This document shows positions 1 to 9,894 of a stretch of 64,000 nucleotides of DNA, in pieces. The stretch lies in the NCBI GenBank assembly GCA_038146865.1, contig JAYQSL010000006.1, positions 186,001 to 250,000 of the forward strand, in the 5' to 3' direction. Origin of the DNA: GCA-2709075 sp038146865. GTDB lineage: Bacteria; Pseudomonadota; Alphaproteobacteria; MPNO01; UBA2964. Numbering within the stretch: position 1 is the stretch's first letter; every line of letters begins with the position of its first letter. Both the position numbers and the translations under genes were made by a program. A model generated the notes under the pieces. That model had not been told where the DNA came from. It saw only the letters and a list, made by a program, of their open reading frames with translations, and searched no databases.

Positions 1-1
1 T

Positions 2-1531
2 TATAAAGGAGAGACAGTCGCTCTTGTAGGTGAAAGCGGATCAGGTAAATCTGTAAGCGCTTTATCTATTTTACAACTTTTGCCATATCCGCTTGCCACA
101 CACCCAACAGGCAATATCTACTTTGCCGGAGAGGACATTTTTCGAGCAACACAAGACAGGCTCCGTGAAATAAGGGGAAATCGGATCGGGATGATTTTTC
201 AGGAACCTATGACATCCCTTAATCCCCTTCACACGATTGAAAAACAGATTGGAGAGGTGTTGATCCTTCACAAAAAAACTCGACGAATTTCTGTTCGGGA
301 GCACGTATGCGAACTTCTCAAAAAGGTAGGCCTAGACAGAGTGGAGGAAAGGCTCGGGGCCTATCCACATCAATTATCTGGAGGGCAAAGACAAAGGGTA
401 ATGATAGCAATGGCCCTTGCAAATGAGCCAGAGATACTGATTGCTGATGAGCCTACGACAGCCCTTGATGTAACCATTCAGGCTCAAATTCTATCTGTTT
501 TAAAGGAACTACAAACAAAACAAAAAATGGCCATGTTGATAATCACTCATGACCTTGGGGTAGTTCGAAAAGTTGCTGACCGGGTTTTTGTGATGACCCA
601 GGGCCAAATCGTAGAGTCTGGTAAAACCGAAGAAATTTTTCTTAACCCCCAACACGCCTATACCAAACATCTACTGGCGTCAGAGCTCAAGGGAACAACC
701 GCCCCCGACTCTCCCGAGTCCCCGGTCATACTTGAAGCTGATGATTTGAAAGTCTGGTTTCCCATAAAGCGTGGCCTCCTTCGACGAACCAAGGGTTATG
801 TTAAGGCGGTAGACGGCGTTACCCTCAAGATCAAGGAGGGGCAAACAGTCGGAATAGTGGGCGAAAGCGGATCAGGAAAGACCACCTTTGCTCTTGGGTT
901 GCTGCGGCTAGAGCGGAGTTCAGGAAGGATTATATACCAGGGGACAGATATTAGTGAACTTGGTTGGAAAGAGATGCGTCCACTTAGGGCAGAAATGCAA
1001 ATCGTATTTCAAGACCCATATGGATCGTTAAGCCCGCGTCTCTCTGTTGGTCAAATCATCGAGGAGGGGTTGCGCATTCATCAAAGCGGTATGGATCCTG
1101 TAAGGCGCCAGAAAGCAATTATAGATGTCTTACTCGAGGTCGGATTGGATCCTGAGACCCAAGACAGGTATCCGCATGAATTTTCGGGGGGTCAACGGCA
1201 GAGAATTGCCATAGCGAGAGCACTAATACTTAAACCCAAGCTAATCGTGCTGGATGAGCCAACATCGGCTCTTGACGTATCAGTTCAAGCCCAGATCGTT
1301 GATCTGCTGAGGGATTTACAGATACGATACAAAATTTCATATCTTTTCATCAGCCACGATTTAAAAGTGGTACGAGCGCTAGCAGATCAACTAATTGTAA
1401 TGAGAAACGGGAAAGTTGTAGAGCAAGGTAAGTCCTCAGAAATCTTCAAAAATCCCTCAACCAACTATACAAAGGAATTACTGTCTGCCGCTCTTGACTT
1501 AGAAACATCGGAAAACACGCATATAAATTGA
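2..1531 (+). CDS. Oligopeptide/dipeptide-type ABC transporter ATPase, two fused ATPase domains (5' end outside window)
   Basis: This is the ATP-hydrolysing component of a peptide/nickel-type ABC importer, with the DppD-like and DppF-like halves in one chain. The frame is open to the left edge: the first Walker A (GESGSGKS) lies at bases 29-52, before any start codon, so the N-terminus is missing. Half one has the signature LSGGQRQR and Walker B ILIADEP; half two has Walker A GESGSGKT, FSGGQRQR and LIVLDEP. Each half ends with the oligopeptide-family C-terminal segment (NPQHAYTKHLL, NPSTNYTKELL). Such genes normally follow permease and binding-protein genes, which would lie left of the window. 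The substrate cannot be read from the ATPase. Confidence 0.93.
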   Translation, partial: YKGETVALVGESGSGKSVSALSILQLLPYPLATHPTGNIYFAGEDIFRATQDRLREIRGNRIGMIFQEPMTSLNPLHTIEKQIGEVLILHKKTRRISVREHVCELLKKVGLDRVEERLGAYPHQLSGGQRQRVMIAMALANEPEILIADEPTTALDVTIQAQILSVLKELQTKQKMAMLIITHDLGVVRKVADRVFVMTQGQIVESGKTEEIFLNPQHAYTKHLLASELKGTTAPDSPESPVILEADDLKVWFPIKRGLLRRTKGYVKAVDGVTLKIKEGQTVGIVGESGSGKTTFALGLLRLERSSGRIIYQGTDISELGWKEMRPLRAEMQIVFQDPYGSLSPRLSVGQIIEEGLRIHQSGMDPVRRQKAIIDVLLEVGLDPETQDRYPHEFSGGQRQRIAIARALILKPKLIVLDEPTSALDVSVQAQIVDLLRDLQIRYKISYLFISHDLKVVRALADQLIVMRNGKVVEQGKSSEIFKNPSTNYTKELLSAALDLETSENTHIN

Positions 1532-1666
1532 TAAATTCTGGTGTAATTTTTTCTCCATAAATTTTCAGAAACCATCAAATAACTATACTCGGACTAAAAT
1601 CTTCCATTTTCACATAATAGAAGAGTGAAGCTGTAAATTTTGCCTATCAAAAAAATTATTAGGTTT

Positions 1667-3052
1667 TCAGTTTTTTCCGAAACGCCTCTGGATCACATTA
1701 AAAAGAGCTCGAACCCCCATTGCCTCTCCTCCAATTGGACGGCCGGGCCGATTACGATTGTTCCATGCCATTATATCAAAGTGTACCCAGGGGGTCTTTT
1801 CACTGACAAACTCTTGCAGATAGAGGGCCGCTGTTATCGCGCCACCTTGCCCGATTGACCCAACATTATTTACGTCTGCCACGGGACTGTCGATAAGGTG
1901 ACGATAACCCTTCCAAAGGGGCAAGCGCCATGTCGGATCGTCAACAGCCTGTCCTGCATGCGATATATCTGAAGCCAAGCGGTCGTCATTACAAAAATAC
2001 GCTGAGAGCTCTGGGCCCAGGGCAATCCGCGCTGCACCTGTCAATGTTGAGTAATCGGCAAGAAGTTCGGGCGACTCTTCCTCGGCTAGCGAGAGTGCAT
2101 CGCACATTACCAACCTTCCCTCGGCATCAGTATTTCCTATTTCCACGGTAATACCAGCGCGGGTCTTTATCACATCAGCGGGATGATACGCGTTACCTGA
2201 AACAGAATTTTCTACTGCTCCGATTAAAACGCGGAGCCTTACATCAAGGCGAGCATCCATGACCATGTGTGCAAGCCCCAATACACAAGCGGCACCCCCC
2301 ATATCTTTTTTCATCCGCAACATTCCAGATGCTGTCTTAAGATCTAAACCGCCGGTATCAAAACAAACTCCCTTGCCTACTAAGGTCACTTTAGGAGCCC
2401 GAGGACGACCCCATGTAAAATCTATAAGACGGGGGGGTTTTGAAGATGCGCGCCCCACAGCATGAATCGTTGGAAAGTTCTCCTTAAGCAAGGCATCACC
2501 CACGATTGTTCGAAACTTGGCCTTGTGAAGCCGAGCAAGTTTCCGAGCAGCATTGGCCAGCTCAGGAGGCCCCATATCTTCAGCAGGAGTATTGATCAAA
2601 TCCCTGACCATAAAAACTGCATCCACTGAACGGATTACTGCATCCCTGTCGCAACCTTTAGGCCATACTAGATTAGGGAACTTCCTCGAGTTCTTTTGAG
2701 TTTTATATTTTTCGAATCTGTAGCATGCCAGTGCCCAGCCGACAGCCAAGTCAGTGGCGAGCTGCTTTTTTAATTTTGTCTTTATAAAATAAGTTCCCAT
2801 GGGAAGGTTTTCAGGCAAACCAGCTAAGGCCCAAATACCTATTGCCTCCTGTGTTCCAACCAATACCTCAGAAAGGGTACCTCTTGGACCAGGCACCAAA
2901 CAATGAGCGCCCTCCTCCGCTCTAAAGCCTGAAGCTTTTACCCAGGTTTTAACAAAAGATGGCTGTTCCTTAATCCATTCATCGAAGGTCGTTGTCTCGA
3001 TCAGACTGATCGCTATAGCGTCTCTAGAAGAGGAAAAAAATTTATAGCTCAT
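1667..3052 (-). CDS. Leucyl aminopeptidase family (M17) metallopeptidase
   Basis: This is a cytosolic two-metal aminopeptidase that removes N-terminal residues from peptides. The family signature NTDAEGRL is intact, and so is the upstream metal/catalytic segment VGKGVCFDTGGLDLK with its Lys and Asp. At 461 residues it is shorter than PepA (about 500), mainly in the N-terminal non-catalytic domain; this matches the common shorter PepB-like alphaproteobacterial form. The DNA-binding role known for E. coli PepA should not be assumed. It stands alone, convergent with the peptide ABC ATPase gene, which hints at peptide use but proves nothing. The ATG at 3052 gives a normal family N-terminus. Confidence 0.93.
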   Translation of the reverse strand: MSYKFFSSSRDAIAISLIETTTFDEWIKEQPSFVKTWVKASGFRAEEGAHCLVPGPRGTLSEVLVGTQEAIGIWALAGLPENLPMGTYFIKTKLKKQLATDLAVGWALACYRFEKYKTQKNSRKFPNLVWPKGCDRDAVIRSVDAVFMVRDLINTPAEDMGPPELANAARKLARLHKAKFRTIVGDALLKENFPTIHAVGRASSKPPRLIDFTWGRPRAPKVTLVGKGVCFDTGGLDLKTASGMLRMKKDMGGAACVLGLAHMVMDARLDVRLRVLIGAVENSVSGNAYHPADVIKTRAGITVEIGNTDAEGRLVMCDALSLAEEESPELLADYSTLTGAARIALGPELSAYFCNDDRLASDISHAGQAVDDPTWRLPLWKGYRHLIDSPVADVNNVGSIGQGGAITAALYLQEFVSEKTPWVHFDIMAWNNRNRPGRPIGGEAMGVRALFNVIQRRFGKN

Positions 3053-3134
3053 TGGCTCGTCCCATTACGAGAGGTGTTGGTTTAGTGAAATATCCAGCTA
3101 ACATCAGCTTTTGGTCTTTAGCTAGGGGCAAAAT

Positions 3135-4211
3135 TTAAGAGCCAAGGGCGTCGTTTAAATTACTTACTATATCTTCCATGTCTTCAGCTCCATTAACCCG
3201 GGTGCCGATCGCGATGTGCGGGCTAAGAACTGCATTTTTATATCTGCGAAATGGATCGTCTATCTCACCAGGTTCCTGATAATGTACATCCATACCTATA
3301 CCTCCAAGATGACCTGACTCGAGAGACTCCAACAAAGCTTCCCTCTGAATGATGTCTGCTCTGGCAATATTGACAATTATCGTATTGGGCTGCGTCATCT
3401 CCAAAAGTTCCCTCCCAATCATACCCCGGGTACCCTCATTCAGCGGCACATGGATTGAAATAAAATCCGACTCTTGGAAAAGACCTTCTATTGGCCTGTA
3501 AGATGCGTTGAACTTTTTTTCTAGATCTTTTGAGAGTTGATTACGCTGAGTATAAAGAATTTTCATATCGAAGGCATTTGCCCATCTGGCAACTTCACGA
3601 CCTACAGAGCCTAGACCAACTAACCCCAGCGTCGACCCACGCATATTCTTTATACCGTTTATCCTGGCCCAGTTAGAGTTAGCAGTGTGTTTGCGGTTAT
3701 AAATTCGGGCTGGCCACCCTTCTGCCTGCAACTCCTCGATCGTTAGAAGTTTATTAGTCTCTACCAGTTTTTTTCCAAGGGTCATCATCAGCGCAAACGC
3801 ATGCTCACCAACAGCGACGTTTACCCGTCGAAAAAATGGCTTAACGATTACTCCCCGCGCCTCACAAGCCGCCTCATCAATATTACGCATATCCGTGCGA
3901 AAATTATGACAAATTTTAATTTTTGGACCAGAATCGAGTTGTTTTTGTCCGAATATATAATCTTCAACCACAACTCCATCTGCTTCTTTGAGCGAGTTGT
4001 CGAGTTCTTCCTGGCTATGAGTTAAAATCACCGTTGCCGGAAATACATTTGTATATTTCTTCCGCAGACCATCTCGCCATTTTCTGAACTCCGGCATGTC
4101 TACAGAATAATAATCCTCAAATGCATCGACACGGTCTTCTGGGCAATCCGGATCCAATATGACGCTAAGAGCCCGTATTATATGATCATCTTGGACGACA
4201 ATGGTGGTCAT
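3135..4211 (-). CDS. NAD-dependent D-2-hydroxyacid dehydrogenase family protein
   Basis: This is a Rossmann-fold oxidoreductase of the 2-hydroxyacid dehydrogenase family, acting on 2-hydroxy/2-oxo acids with NAD(P). The nucleotide-binding motif GLVGLGSVGREVA is present. The catalytic triad is visible in order: Arg in VNIARADII, Glu in GMDVHYQEPGE and His in LSPHIAIG. I start it at the ATG of MTTIVVQDD (4211), which has AAGGA ten bases upstream; an in-frame ATG at 4244 adds eleven polar residues with no good ribosome site. The N-terminal catalytic domain is divergent, so the substrate is unknown. Phosphoglycerate dehydrogenase, glyoxylate reductase and formate dehydrogenase relatives are all possible. 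Confidence 0.88.
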   Translation of the reverse strand: MTTIVVQDDHIIRALSVILDPDCPEDRVDAFEDYYSVDMPEFRKWRDGLRKKYTNVFPATVILTHSQEELDNSLKEADGVVVEDYIFGQKQLDSGPKIKICHNFRTDMRNIDEAACEARGVIVKPFFRRVNVAVGEHAFALMMTLGKKLVETNKLLTIEELQAEGWPARIYNRKHTANSNWARINGIKNMRGSTLGLVGLGSVGREVARWANAFDMKILYTQRNQLSKDLEKKFNASYRPIEGLFQESDFISIHVPLNEGTRGMIGRELLEMTQPNTIIVNIARADIIQREALLESLESGHLGGIGMDVHYQEPGEIDDPFRRYKNAVLSPHIAIGTRVNGAEDMEDIVSNLNDALGS

Positions 4212-4291
4212 AATAAATTTTTCCTTAATTTCTGAATTATTCAACGCCGCAAAATAATCACGTCGACTAGTTGGTCAACTTTTTGCAACCA

Positions 4292-4981
4292 TTACGCGGC
4301 AGATGCTTTAGGTAAGAATTGCTTCACCCATTTTCCATTATTGCGCACCTGCTCCTCCCATACTTGATAAAATTCAGGAACTACTCCTCTCAACACAGCT
4401 GGATAGCTTATCAGAGCGTCCCGCCATGCGGAGAGCAAAGGTAAATCGTCGAGAAGCCCTGTGGGCCTTACGCGGTCAAGAAACGTAAATCGCATTAAAG
4501 CCGGCGCGTAGGCAGCATCGACCAATGAGAACTCCACGCCATTAAAGAAAGGACCTTGATTGCCCCGCTTTGACAAAGCACCTTCCAGACGGCTGGCGGG
4601 AACTCTGGCTTTTTCTACTCGGGCGTTAAAGTCGTCCTCATCAAAAGCATTAGAGATATGGGTAATTTGACTGAAAGTCGGCACAAAGTCTGTCCAGGCG
4701 CGATTTTGGGCGCGCAAAATAGGATCTTTAGGATGGAGACGTGGTTCTGCAATTTCATCAAGATATTCCGCAATCGCATTAGACTCAAATAATGCTGTCT
4801 CTCCATCTATGATTAAAACTGGCACCTTCGAGTGGGGCGATATCTCCAGAAACCAATCAGGCCGATTAGCGCGATCAATGTATTCTATTTCATATTCAAT
4901 GCCTTTTTCTTGAAGTACAATCGCAGCCCGGTGGACCCAGGGACAAGTTTTGAAACTGCAAAGCTTAAATCTCGTTTTCAT
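4292..4981 (-). CDS. Glutathione S-transferase family protein with Cys-Pro active site
   Basis: A thioredoxin-fold N-terminal domain carries a cysteine-type active site, CPWVH, about ten residues in. It is followed by the glutathione-binding segment HSKVPVLI...ESNAIAEYLDE and an all-helical C-terminal domain. The cysteine in place of Tyr/Ser places it near omega/zeta-like bacterial GSTs that perform thiol transfer, reductive dehalogenation or isomerisation. The start at 4981 follows a strong GGAGG five bases upstream; the longer reading from 5035 would add 18 unlikely residues overlapping the upstream EamA gene. It probably shares a transcript with that exporter. The substrate is unknown. Confidence 0.88.
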   Translation of the reverse strand: MKTRFKLCSFKTCPWVHRAAIVLQEKGIEYEIEYIDRANRPDWFLEISPHSKVPVLIIDGETALFESNAIAEYLDEIAEPRLHPKDPILRAQNRAWTDFVPTFSQITHISNAFDEDDFNARVEKARVPASRLEGALSKRGNQGPFFNGVEFSLVDAAYAPALMRFTFLDRVRPTGLLDDLPLLSAWRDALISYPAVLRGVVPEFYQVWEEQVRNNGKWVKQFLPKASAA

Positions 4982-5035
4982 CTTATCCTCCAATATATTT
5001 GACCAAAATATACGGTGCAGTGACTTGTAGAACAA

Positions 5036-5911
5036 TCAGTCAATTTCCCTGCGAGATGCCAATGATTCTCTATGGGCAATATAAATAGAAGCAGCAAAAA
5101 TTATCGCACCTCCAACCCACACCCAAAAATCTGGTAACTCGGAGAAGACAAACCAACCAATTAATGCCGCAAAGGGCAACCTTGAAAAATCATATGGCAA
5201 AACCGCGGTGGCATCAGCTGCTGCAAACGCTCGAGACAAGAACCTTTGATTGAGTGTTGCAAAGAAACCAATGGCCAACAAAAAACCAAGCTGTTCCCAT
5301 GAGGGGGTAACCCAAACGAATACTGTCGGTAAAGCTATTAGGGGAGTGACATATAACATTAGAAATAGCACTGCAGTATCGGGATGATCTTTTCTTGTTG
5401 TATATTTTACCAGAGCATTACTAGCCCCGTTTGTCATAGCGCCAATTAGAACCAGCACTGCACCTAAATTGATCGCATCAAACCCTGGCCTAAGTATTAT
5501 CATCGCGCCCACAAAACCAATACCCAGTGCGACCATACGGCGCCCCCGAATTTTCTCGCCCAAAAACACCACAACCAAAGCCGCAGCAAACAGAGGAGAC
5601 GTAAAAATCAATGCTTGGGAATCTGATACCGGGATCATCGCAGCACCGGAAAAATAGCTCATAACAAAAGCAACGCCAATTAAGCCGCGCAAAGCATAAA
5701 CCTTATGGTTTTCAGTTTGAAAAACGGTCGGTCCTGTTCGTAAAACAAAAGGAACCATAAGTATAAGGTTCGTTATTGTGCGAAAAAAACCGATTTCAAA
5801 TGGGTGTATTTCCTGTGCAATGACTCTTATTAAAGCGGTCATAATCGTGAAGCTAGCCGCGGCCCCCATCATATATAGGCCGCCGCGAAGTGCTGGCGCC
5901 AGGTCAGTCAA
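5036..5911 (-). CDS. EamA/RhaT-family (DMT) transporter
   Basis: This is an inner-membrane exporter of the drug/metabolite transporter superfamily. The 291 residues form roughly ten hydrophobic segments in two EamA repeats, for example PFEIGFFRTITNLILMVPF in the first and the matching ATAVLPYDFSRLPFAALIGW in the second, ending in a short basic tail (HRESLASRREID). Relatives export amino acids, S-adenosylmethionine or small metabolites, and the sequence does not say which. It lies just upstream of the Cys-type GST gene on the same strand with a short gap, so the two may be co-transcribed. Confidence 0.9.
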   Translation of the reverse strand: MTDLAPALRGGLYMMGAAASFTIMTALIRVIAQEIHPFEIGFFRTITNLILMVPFVLRTGPTVFQTENHKVYALRGLIGVAFVMSYFSGAAMIPVSDSQALIFTSPLFAAALVVVFLGEKIRGRRMVALGIGFVGAMIILRPGFDAINLGAVLVLIGAMTNGASNALVKYTTRKDHPDTAVLFLMLYVTPLIALPTVFVWVTPSWEQLGFLLAIGFFATLNQRFLSRAFAAADATAVLPYDFSRLPFAALIGWFVFSELPDFWVWVGGAIIFAASIYIAHRESLASRREID

Positions 5912-6046
5912 TAATAAATCCTCAGGTTCTATTTCTCTGAACTTACCAAGAATTTAGAAGACACAAGAATTGTCGAGCCCTCAAATCTAATACCCAGAAA
6001 AATAAAATTTAAAATTTACATTCTCCAGGATTGCTTTTTTTAACCA

Positions 6047-7684
6047 TCAGACATAGCCCCACTCTTGATCTCGCTGCCTATCTTCCTCTTTACGGTCATC
6101 GGGGTCTCCATATCCGCCTCCCCCTGCAGCCTCTATCCTCATAGTTGCACCAATCTCGAGATCGAGCCTCGTGGTTATTGGCATTTCTTTTTCATTATGC
6201 TGACCGGGGTTAATTATAAAACGACTAGGTCTTCCGGGCTGCCCTCCTGCTACTCCCTTGGGCGGACGGGCCGCCCGGTCGCCCCTAAAAATTACCATTG
6301 CAGGCTGCAGAATTTCGTAATCACGCCGCATCGCCAAACCGCCACGATACTGACCATCTCCACCTGAACCAGGTATAAGCTCGTATCGCGTTACGCGACA
6401 TGGAAATTCCGTTTCTACTATCTCAATTGGGGTGACATAAATATTTGAAAGATGGACTGTCGTGCCTGATGTGCCATCCTGAGTAGCTGAACCACCATAG
6501 GCTGAACCATATATTTCATACTGGTTACCTCTCGGCACTCGGTCGGTGCCACGCCAATCGATGGTAAGCCCGCCGCCGCTACCCCCACTGTAAGCTGCCG
6601 CTCGCTCAGGAACAAAAACACCGAAAGCCTCCAAAAGCATGTCAATCACGGTCATGCATGTTTTCATATAAGAACTGCACGGAGCAGGTGGATAAGGATC
6701 CACAACTGTTCCTTGTTTTGTCTCCAGTCTGACACAATCGAATGCCGCATCCGAATACCGGAGATTAGGGTCGAGCATTCCAATTAAAACTTGGAAACAA
6801 CAAGCTTCAATCAACCCACGACGAATATTTACAGGTCCCTTTCCTTGGGGATCACTCCCTGAAAAATCAAAAGAGACCTCGCCATTTGCAACGTTCACTT
6901 TGACATGCATCCTGACAGGCTTCGAAAAATCAATGCCGTCACTGTCAAGGAATGATTCTGCTTCTGATTGGCCTGCAGGCAACTTTGATAAGGCAGCCCG
7001 AAACTCAGTAGCCGCTGCCAAAATCATCCCCTCCATACAATTCAAAACGGTGTCTGTGCCGTATTCAGAACAAATTTCCAGCAGCCTATTACGTCCAATT
7101 TCTATGGCTGCAACCTGACCACGCAAATCACCCAGTGTCGTCTCAGGAAAACGGCTATTTGTCCGAATAAGACGCTCTATGTCGCGATTCAATTCACCCG
7201 CACGATAAAACTGTACTGGCGGATATAAAATTCCCTCCTGGAAAATCTCGGTCGCCTGGCCCCAAGTGGAGCCGGGAACTGTGCCACCAACGTCAGCCTT
7301 GTGCGCGATGCTACCGGAAAACCCAATCAACACTCCGTCTTTGAAGATTGGCATAATCACTCCCATGTCGGGAATATGAGGCAGGTTGCCATCATACGGA
7401 TGATTCGAAACAAAGATATCGCCATCTTCGAGACCTGAGTCGCCATAAATTTCTAAAATTCGACTTACCAGATATTTATAGGCCGTCGAATGAAAGAACA
7501 TAGGCGGCGCGACAAGAATGCGGCCCTTTGGGTCAAGTATTACACAGGAAAAGTCTCTCGACTCGCGAACAATCGTTGAATACCCCGACCGAAAGAAATG
7601 GTGGTGCATTTCCTCCATAAGACTGCCAATGCGATTGCGCAAAATCTGCACCGTTACTGGATCAAGCTTAGTCGACGAATCCAT
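6047..7684 (-). CDS. hyuB: Hydantoinase/oxoprolinase subunit B
   Basis: This is the second subunit of an ATP-dependent amidohydrolase of the hydantoinase/5-oxoprolinase/acetone carboxylase superfamily, which opens cyclic amides such as hydantoins, N-methylhydantoin or 5-oxoproline. Typical segments are present: the metal-site stretch FVSNHPYDGNLPHIPD, the HKADVGGTVPGS loop, and the glycine-rich C-terminal RGGLAMRRDYE and GGGGYGDP. The start is the ATG at 7684, which overlaps the stop of the A subunit by one base and has AGAGGA upstream; the TTG at 7687 is less likely. The coupling with hyuA indicates a stoichiometric two-subunit enzyme. The true substrate cannot be told from sequence. Confidence 0.93.
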   Translation of the reverse strand: MDSSTKLDPVTVQILRNRIGSLMEEMHHHFFRSGYSTIVRESRDFSCVILDPKGRILVAPPMFFHSTAYKYLVSRILEIYGDSGLEDGDIFVSNHPYDGNLPHIPDMGVIMPIFKDGVLIGFSGSIAHKADVGGTVPGSTWGQATEIFQEGILYPPVQFYRAGELNRDIERLIRTNSRFPETTLGDLRGQVAAIEIGRNRLLEICSEYGTDTVLNCMEGMILAAATEFRAALSKLPAGQSEAESFLDSDGIDFSKPVRMHVKVNVANGEVSFDFSGSDPQGKGPVNIRRGLIEACCFQVLIGMLDPNLRYSDAAFDCVRLETKQGTVVDPYPPAPCSSYMKTCMTVIDMLLEAFGVFVPERAAAYSGGSGGGLTIDWRGTDRVPRGNQYEIYGSAYGGSATQDGTSGTTVHLSNIYVTPIEIVETEFPCRVTRYELIPGSGGDGQYRGGLAMRRDYEILQPAMVIFRGDRAARPPKGVAGGQPGRPSRFIINPGQHNEKEMPITTRLDLEIGATMRIEAAGGGGYGDPDDRKEEDRQRDQEWGYV

Positions 7685-9777
7685 CAAACTTTATCCTCTC
7701 TAAGAATTAAGTTTCCAAAGACATCAACCTCCATGTTCCAGTCAGGAGGCACTACGGTAGTGGAATCAAGTTGTTCAATAATTGCCGGCCCAGCAATCTT
7801 GCGACCGGGGACCAGAGTCTCTCTGCGATAAACATTTGCCGACACGCTGCCAGTGGCACCAAAGATGGCTGACCGAGTTTGTAACTCGATTTGTTCGACC
7901 ACGAGATCATGTTTCCTCGGCATTAATTCTAATTTGGGTTCTTCAACGACTGCCCTCACCCGATAACTAACCAACTCTATCTCAGCTTCTCTCGCCGCAT
8001 GGCCATGCACCGCTTCGTGACGTTCATGGAACCTCTCGGTGAGCTTAGGAAGCACCCCTTTTGTTAGAGGAGGGCCAAGACCCTCGAGATCGACACGCAA
8101 TTCGTACCCCTGGCCCGCATAACGTAAATCTACCTCTCGATAAAATCGGACAGATGAATTTCCAAGACCTTCTTTTTCAAGGTCAAGAGAGGCTGTTTTT
8201 TCAAGGTCACGGAATGTTGCCTCCATTTCATGAGGTAACAATTCTCCCAAATCATCAAGATCTGAGCGGATATAGTCATGTATGACATCAGCGCAAAGCA
8301 AACCAAATGCTGAAAAAGCCCCCGGACTAGCCGGAATCAGCACCCTCTGAATTCCCAAATCACGGGCGACTAATGCTGCATGTACGGGGCCAGCACCACC
8401 AAAAGGAACCAATGTAAAATCTTTTAAGTCTACACCCTTCTTTGCAGCCTGGACCCTTATTTCATCCGCCATCCTCGCGTTGACAACACGGATGATTCCC
8501 ATAGCTGCCGTTTCCAGGTCGGCACCCATGGGCACGGCCACTCTATCTGAAATACTTTGTCTCGCCGCCTCAGTATCGAGCTGCGTTCTTCCGCCAAGAA
8601 AGAAATCTGGATTAAGAAATCCACACACAAGATCTGCGTCGGTCACAGTAGGCTCTTTACCACCTTTGGCGTAGCAGACGGGTCCAGGTTCAGCACCAGC
8701 ACTTTGAGGGCCAACCTCCAAAAGTCCTGCTGAGTTTATTCTCGCTATTGAACCGCCACCCGCTGAAATTGTAGAAACATCGAGGGCGGGCACGGCTACA
8801 ATTCGTTCCGCAACATAGGCCTCCGCATGCTCCAGTGGGACTCCGTGTTGGATAAAAGCGATATCGGCGCTTGTCCCCCCCATATCCAGGGTGACGATAT
8901 TACCAATCTCCATGCTTTTACCGATAAGCCAAGCCGTAGCCTGAACACCTGCTGCAGGTCCTGACAATAGAGTATGGACTGTTTGACTTTCCGCGTTAGC
9001 GGCAAGGGGCATTACGCCCCCATTTGACTGCATTAGAAATCTGCGAGGGGTATCGATAAGTTTTCTATCCAGACCCTCTGCAAGCGTTTTGATATAATCT
9101 GAGAGGACTTCGACAAGGTAGGAGTTTATTATGGTTGTTGAATATCTTGGCCATTCTCGAATCCGAGGAAGGACTTGAGACGACAGAGAAACTTTAGCGT
9201 CGGGTATGATTTTACGTATAATTCGGGCTGTCTCTCGTTCATGCGCATCATTCATGAAAGAGAATAAATAACAAACAGCAAAGGAATTAACGCCTCGACC
9301 TGCGAGAGATCGTGCAGCCTCCTGCACGCTGCTGACATCCAGCGGAGTAAGCTCACAGCCTTCAAAATCGATCCGGCAGGGTATTTCCTTTGTTAAATCT
9401 GGCGGCGTCAGATGTTCGGGACGCTTAAATAAGTGATCGTAGGGATTGCCCTCATCTCGCGCCTGCGTTTGCACTTCGCAAACTGCTCGGTACCCACTGT
9501 TTATAAGCAGTCCAACCTTGGCACCTTTGCCTTCCAACAGTGCATTAGTCGTTACTGTTGTTCCGTGGCTAAAAAAGTAAATTTCTTCTGGCGATACACC
9601 TCTATCTAAAAACCTATCTACGCCTGCAAGTACAGCCAGAGCCGGATTTTCAGGCGAGGAAGACACCTTCTCAATCAAAATGGAGCCGGTCTGTTCATCT
9701 TTTAGAACAAGGTCTGTGTGTGTGCCCCCTACATCGACACCTAAACGATAACGCTTTTTGCCGGACCCATCGTTCAT
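7684..9777 (-). CDS. hyuA: Hydantoinase/oxoprolinase subunit A
   Basis: This is the ATP-binding subunit paired with the B subunit just downstream. The actin/Hsp70-like nucleotide fold is seen in DVGGTHTDLVL near the N-terminus, in VTLDMGGTSADIA mid-protein, and in the conserved PFGGAGPVHAALVARDLGI. The family C-terminal domain, which phosphorylates and activates the amide for ring opening, follows. At 697 residues it has the usual length. A GGGAGAG ribosome site precedes the ATG at 9777. No transporter or racemase gene is linked, so there is no genetic hint whether the substrate is a hydantoin, 5-oxoproline or another lactam. The gene diverges from the hydrolase at 9895 over a 117-base intergenic region. 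Confidence 0.94.
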   Translation of the reverse strand: MNDGSGKKRYRLGVDVGGTHTDLVLKDEQTGSILIEKVSSSPENPALAVLAGVDRFLDRGVSPEEIYFFSHGTTVTTNALLEGKGAKVGLLINSGYRAVCEVQTQARDEGNPYDHLFKRPEHLTPPDLTKEIPCRIDFEGCELTPLDVSSVQEAARSLAGRGVNSFAVCYLFSFMNDAHERETARIIRKIIPDAKVSLSSQVLPRIREWPRYSTTIINSYLVEVLSDYIKTLAEGLDRKLIDTPRRFLMQSNGGVMPLAANAESQTVHTLLSGPAAGVQATAWLIGKSMEIGNIVTLDMGGTSADIAFIQHGVPLEHAEAYVAERIVAVPALDVSTISAGGGSIARINSAGLLEVGPQSAGAEPGPVCYAKGGKEPTVTDADLVCGFLNPDFFLGGRTQLDTEAARQSISDRVAVPMGADLETAAMGIIRVVNARMADEIRVQAAKKGVDLKDFTLVPFGGAGPVHAALVARDLGIQRVLIPASPGAFSAFGLLCADVIHDYIRSDLDDLGELLPHEMEATFRDLEKTASLDLEKEGLGNSSVRFYREVDLRYAGQGYELRVDLEGLGPPLTKGVLPKLTERFHERHEAVHGHAAREAEIELVSYRVRAVVEEPKLELMPRKHDLVVEQIELQTRSAIFGATGSVSANVYRRETLVPGRKIAGPAIIEQLDSTTVVPPDWNMEVDVFGNLILREDKV

Positions 9778-9894
9778 ACCGGCGTCTCTCCCTTACAAAT
9801 TTATTGTGCGGTGGCAGACCATAACGGTTAAACTCTTCTCCGTCAGCACCCCGAAATAAGTTAAATTTTAGCAAATATTGATTTTAGCAGGCCG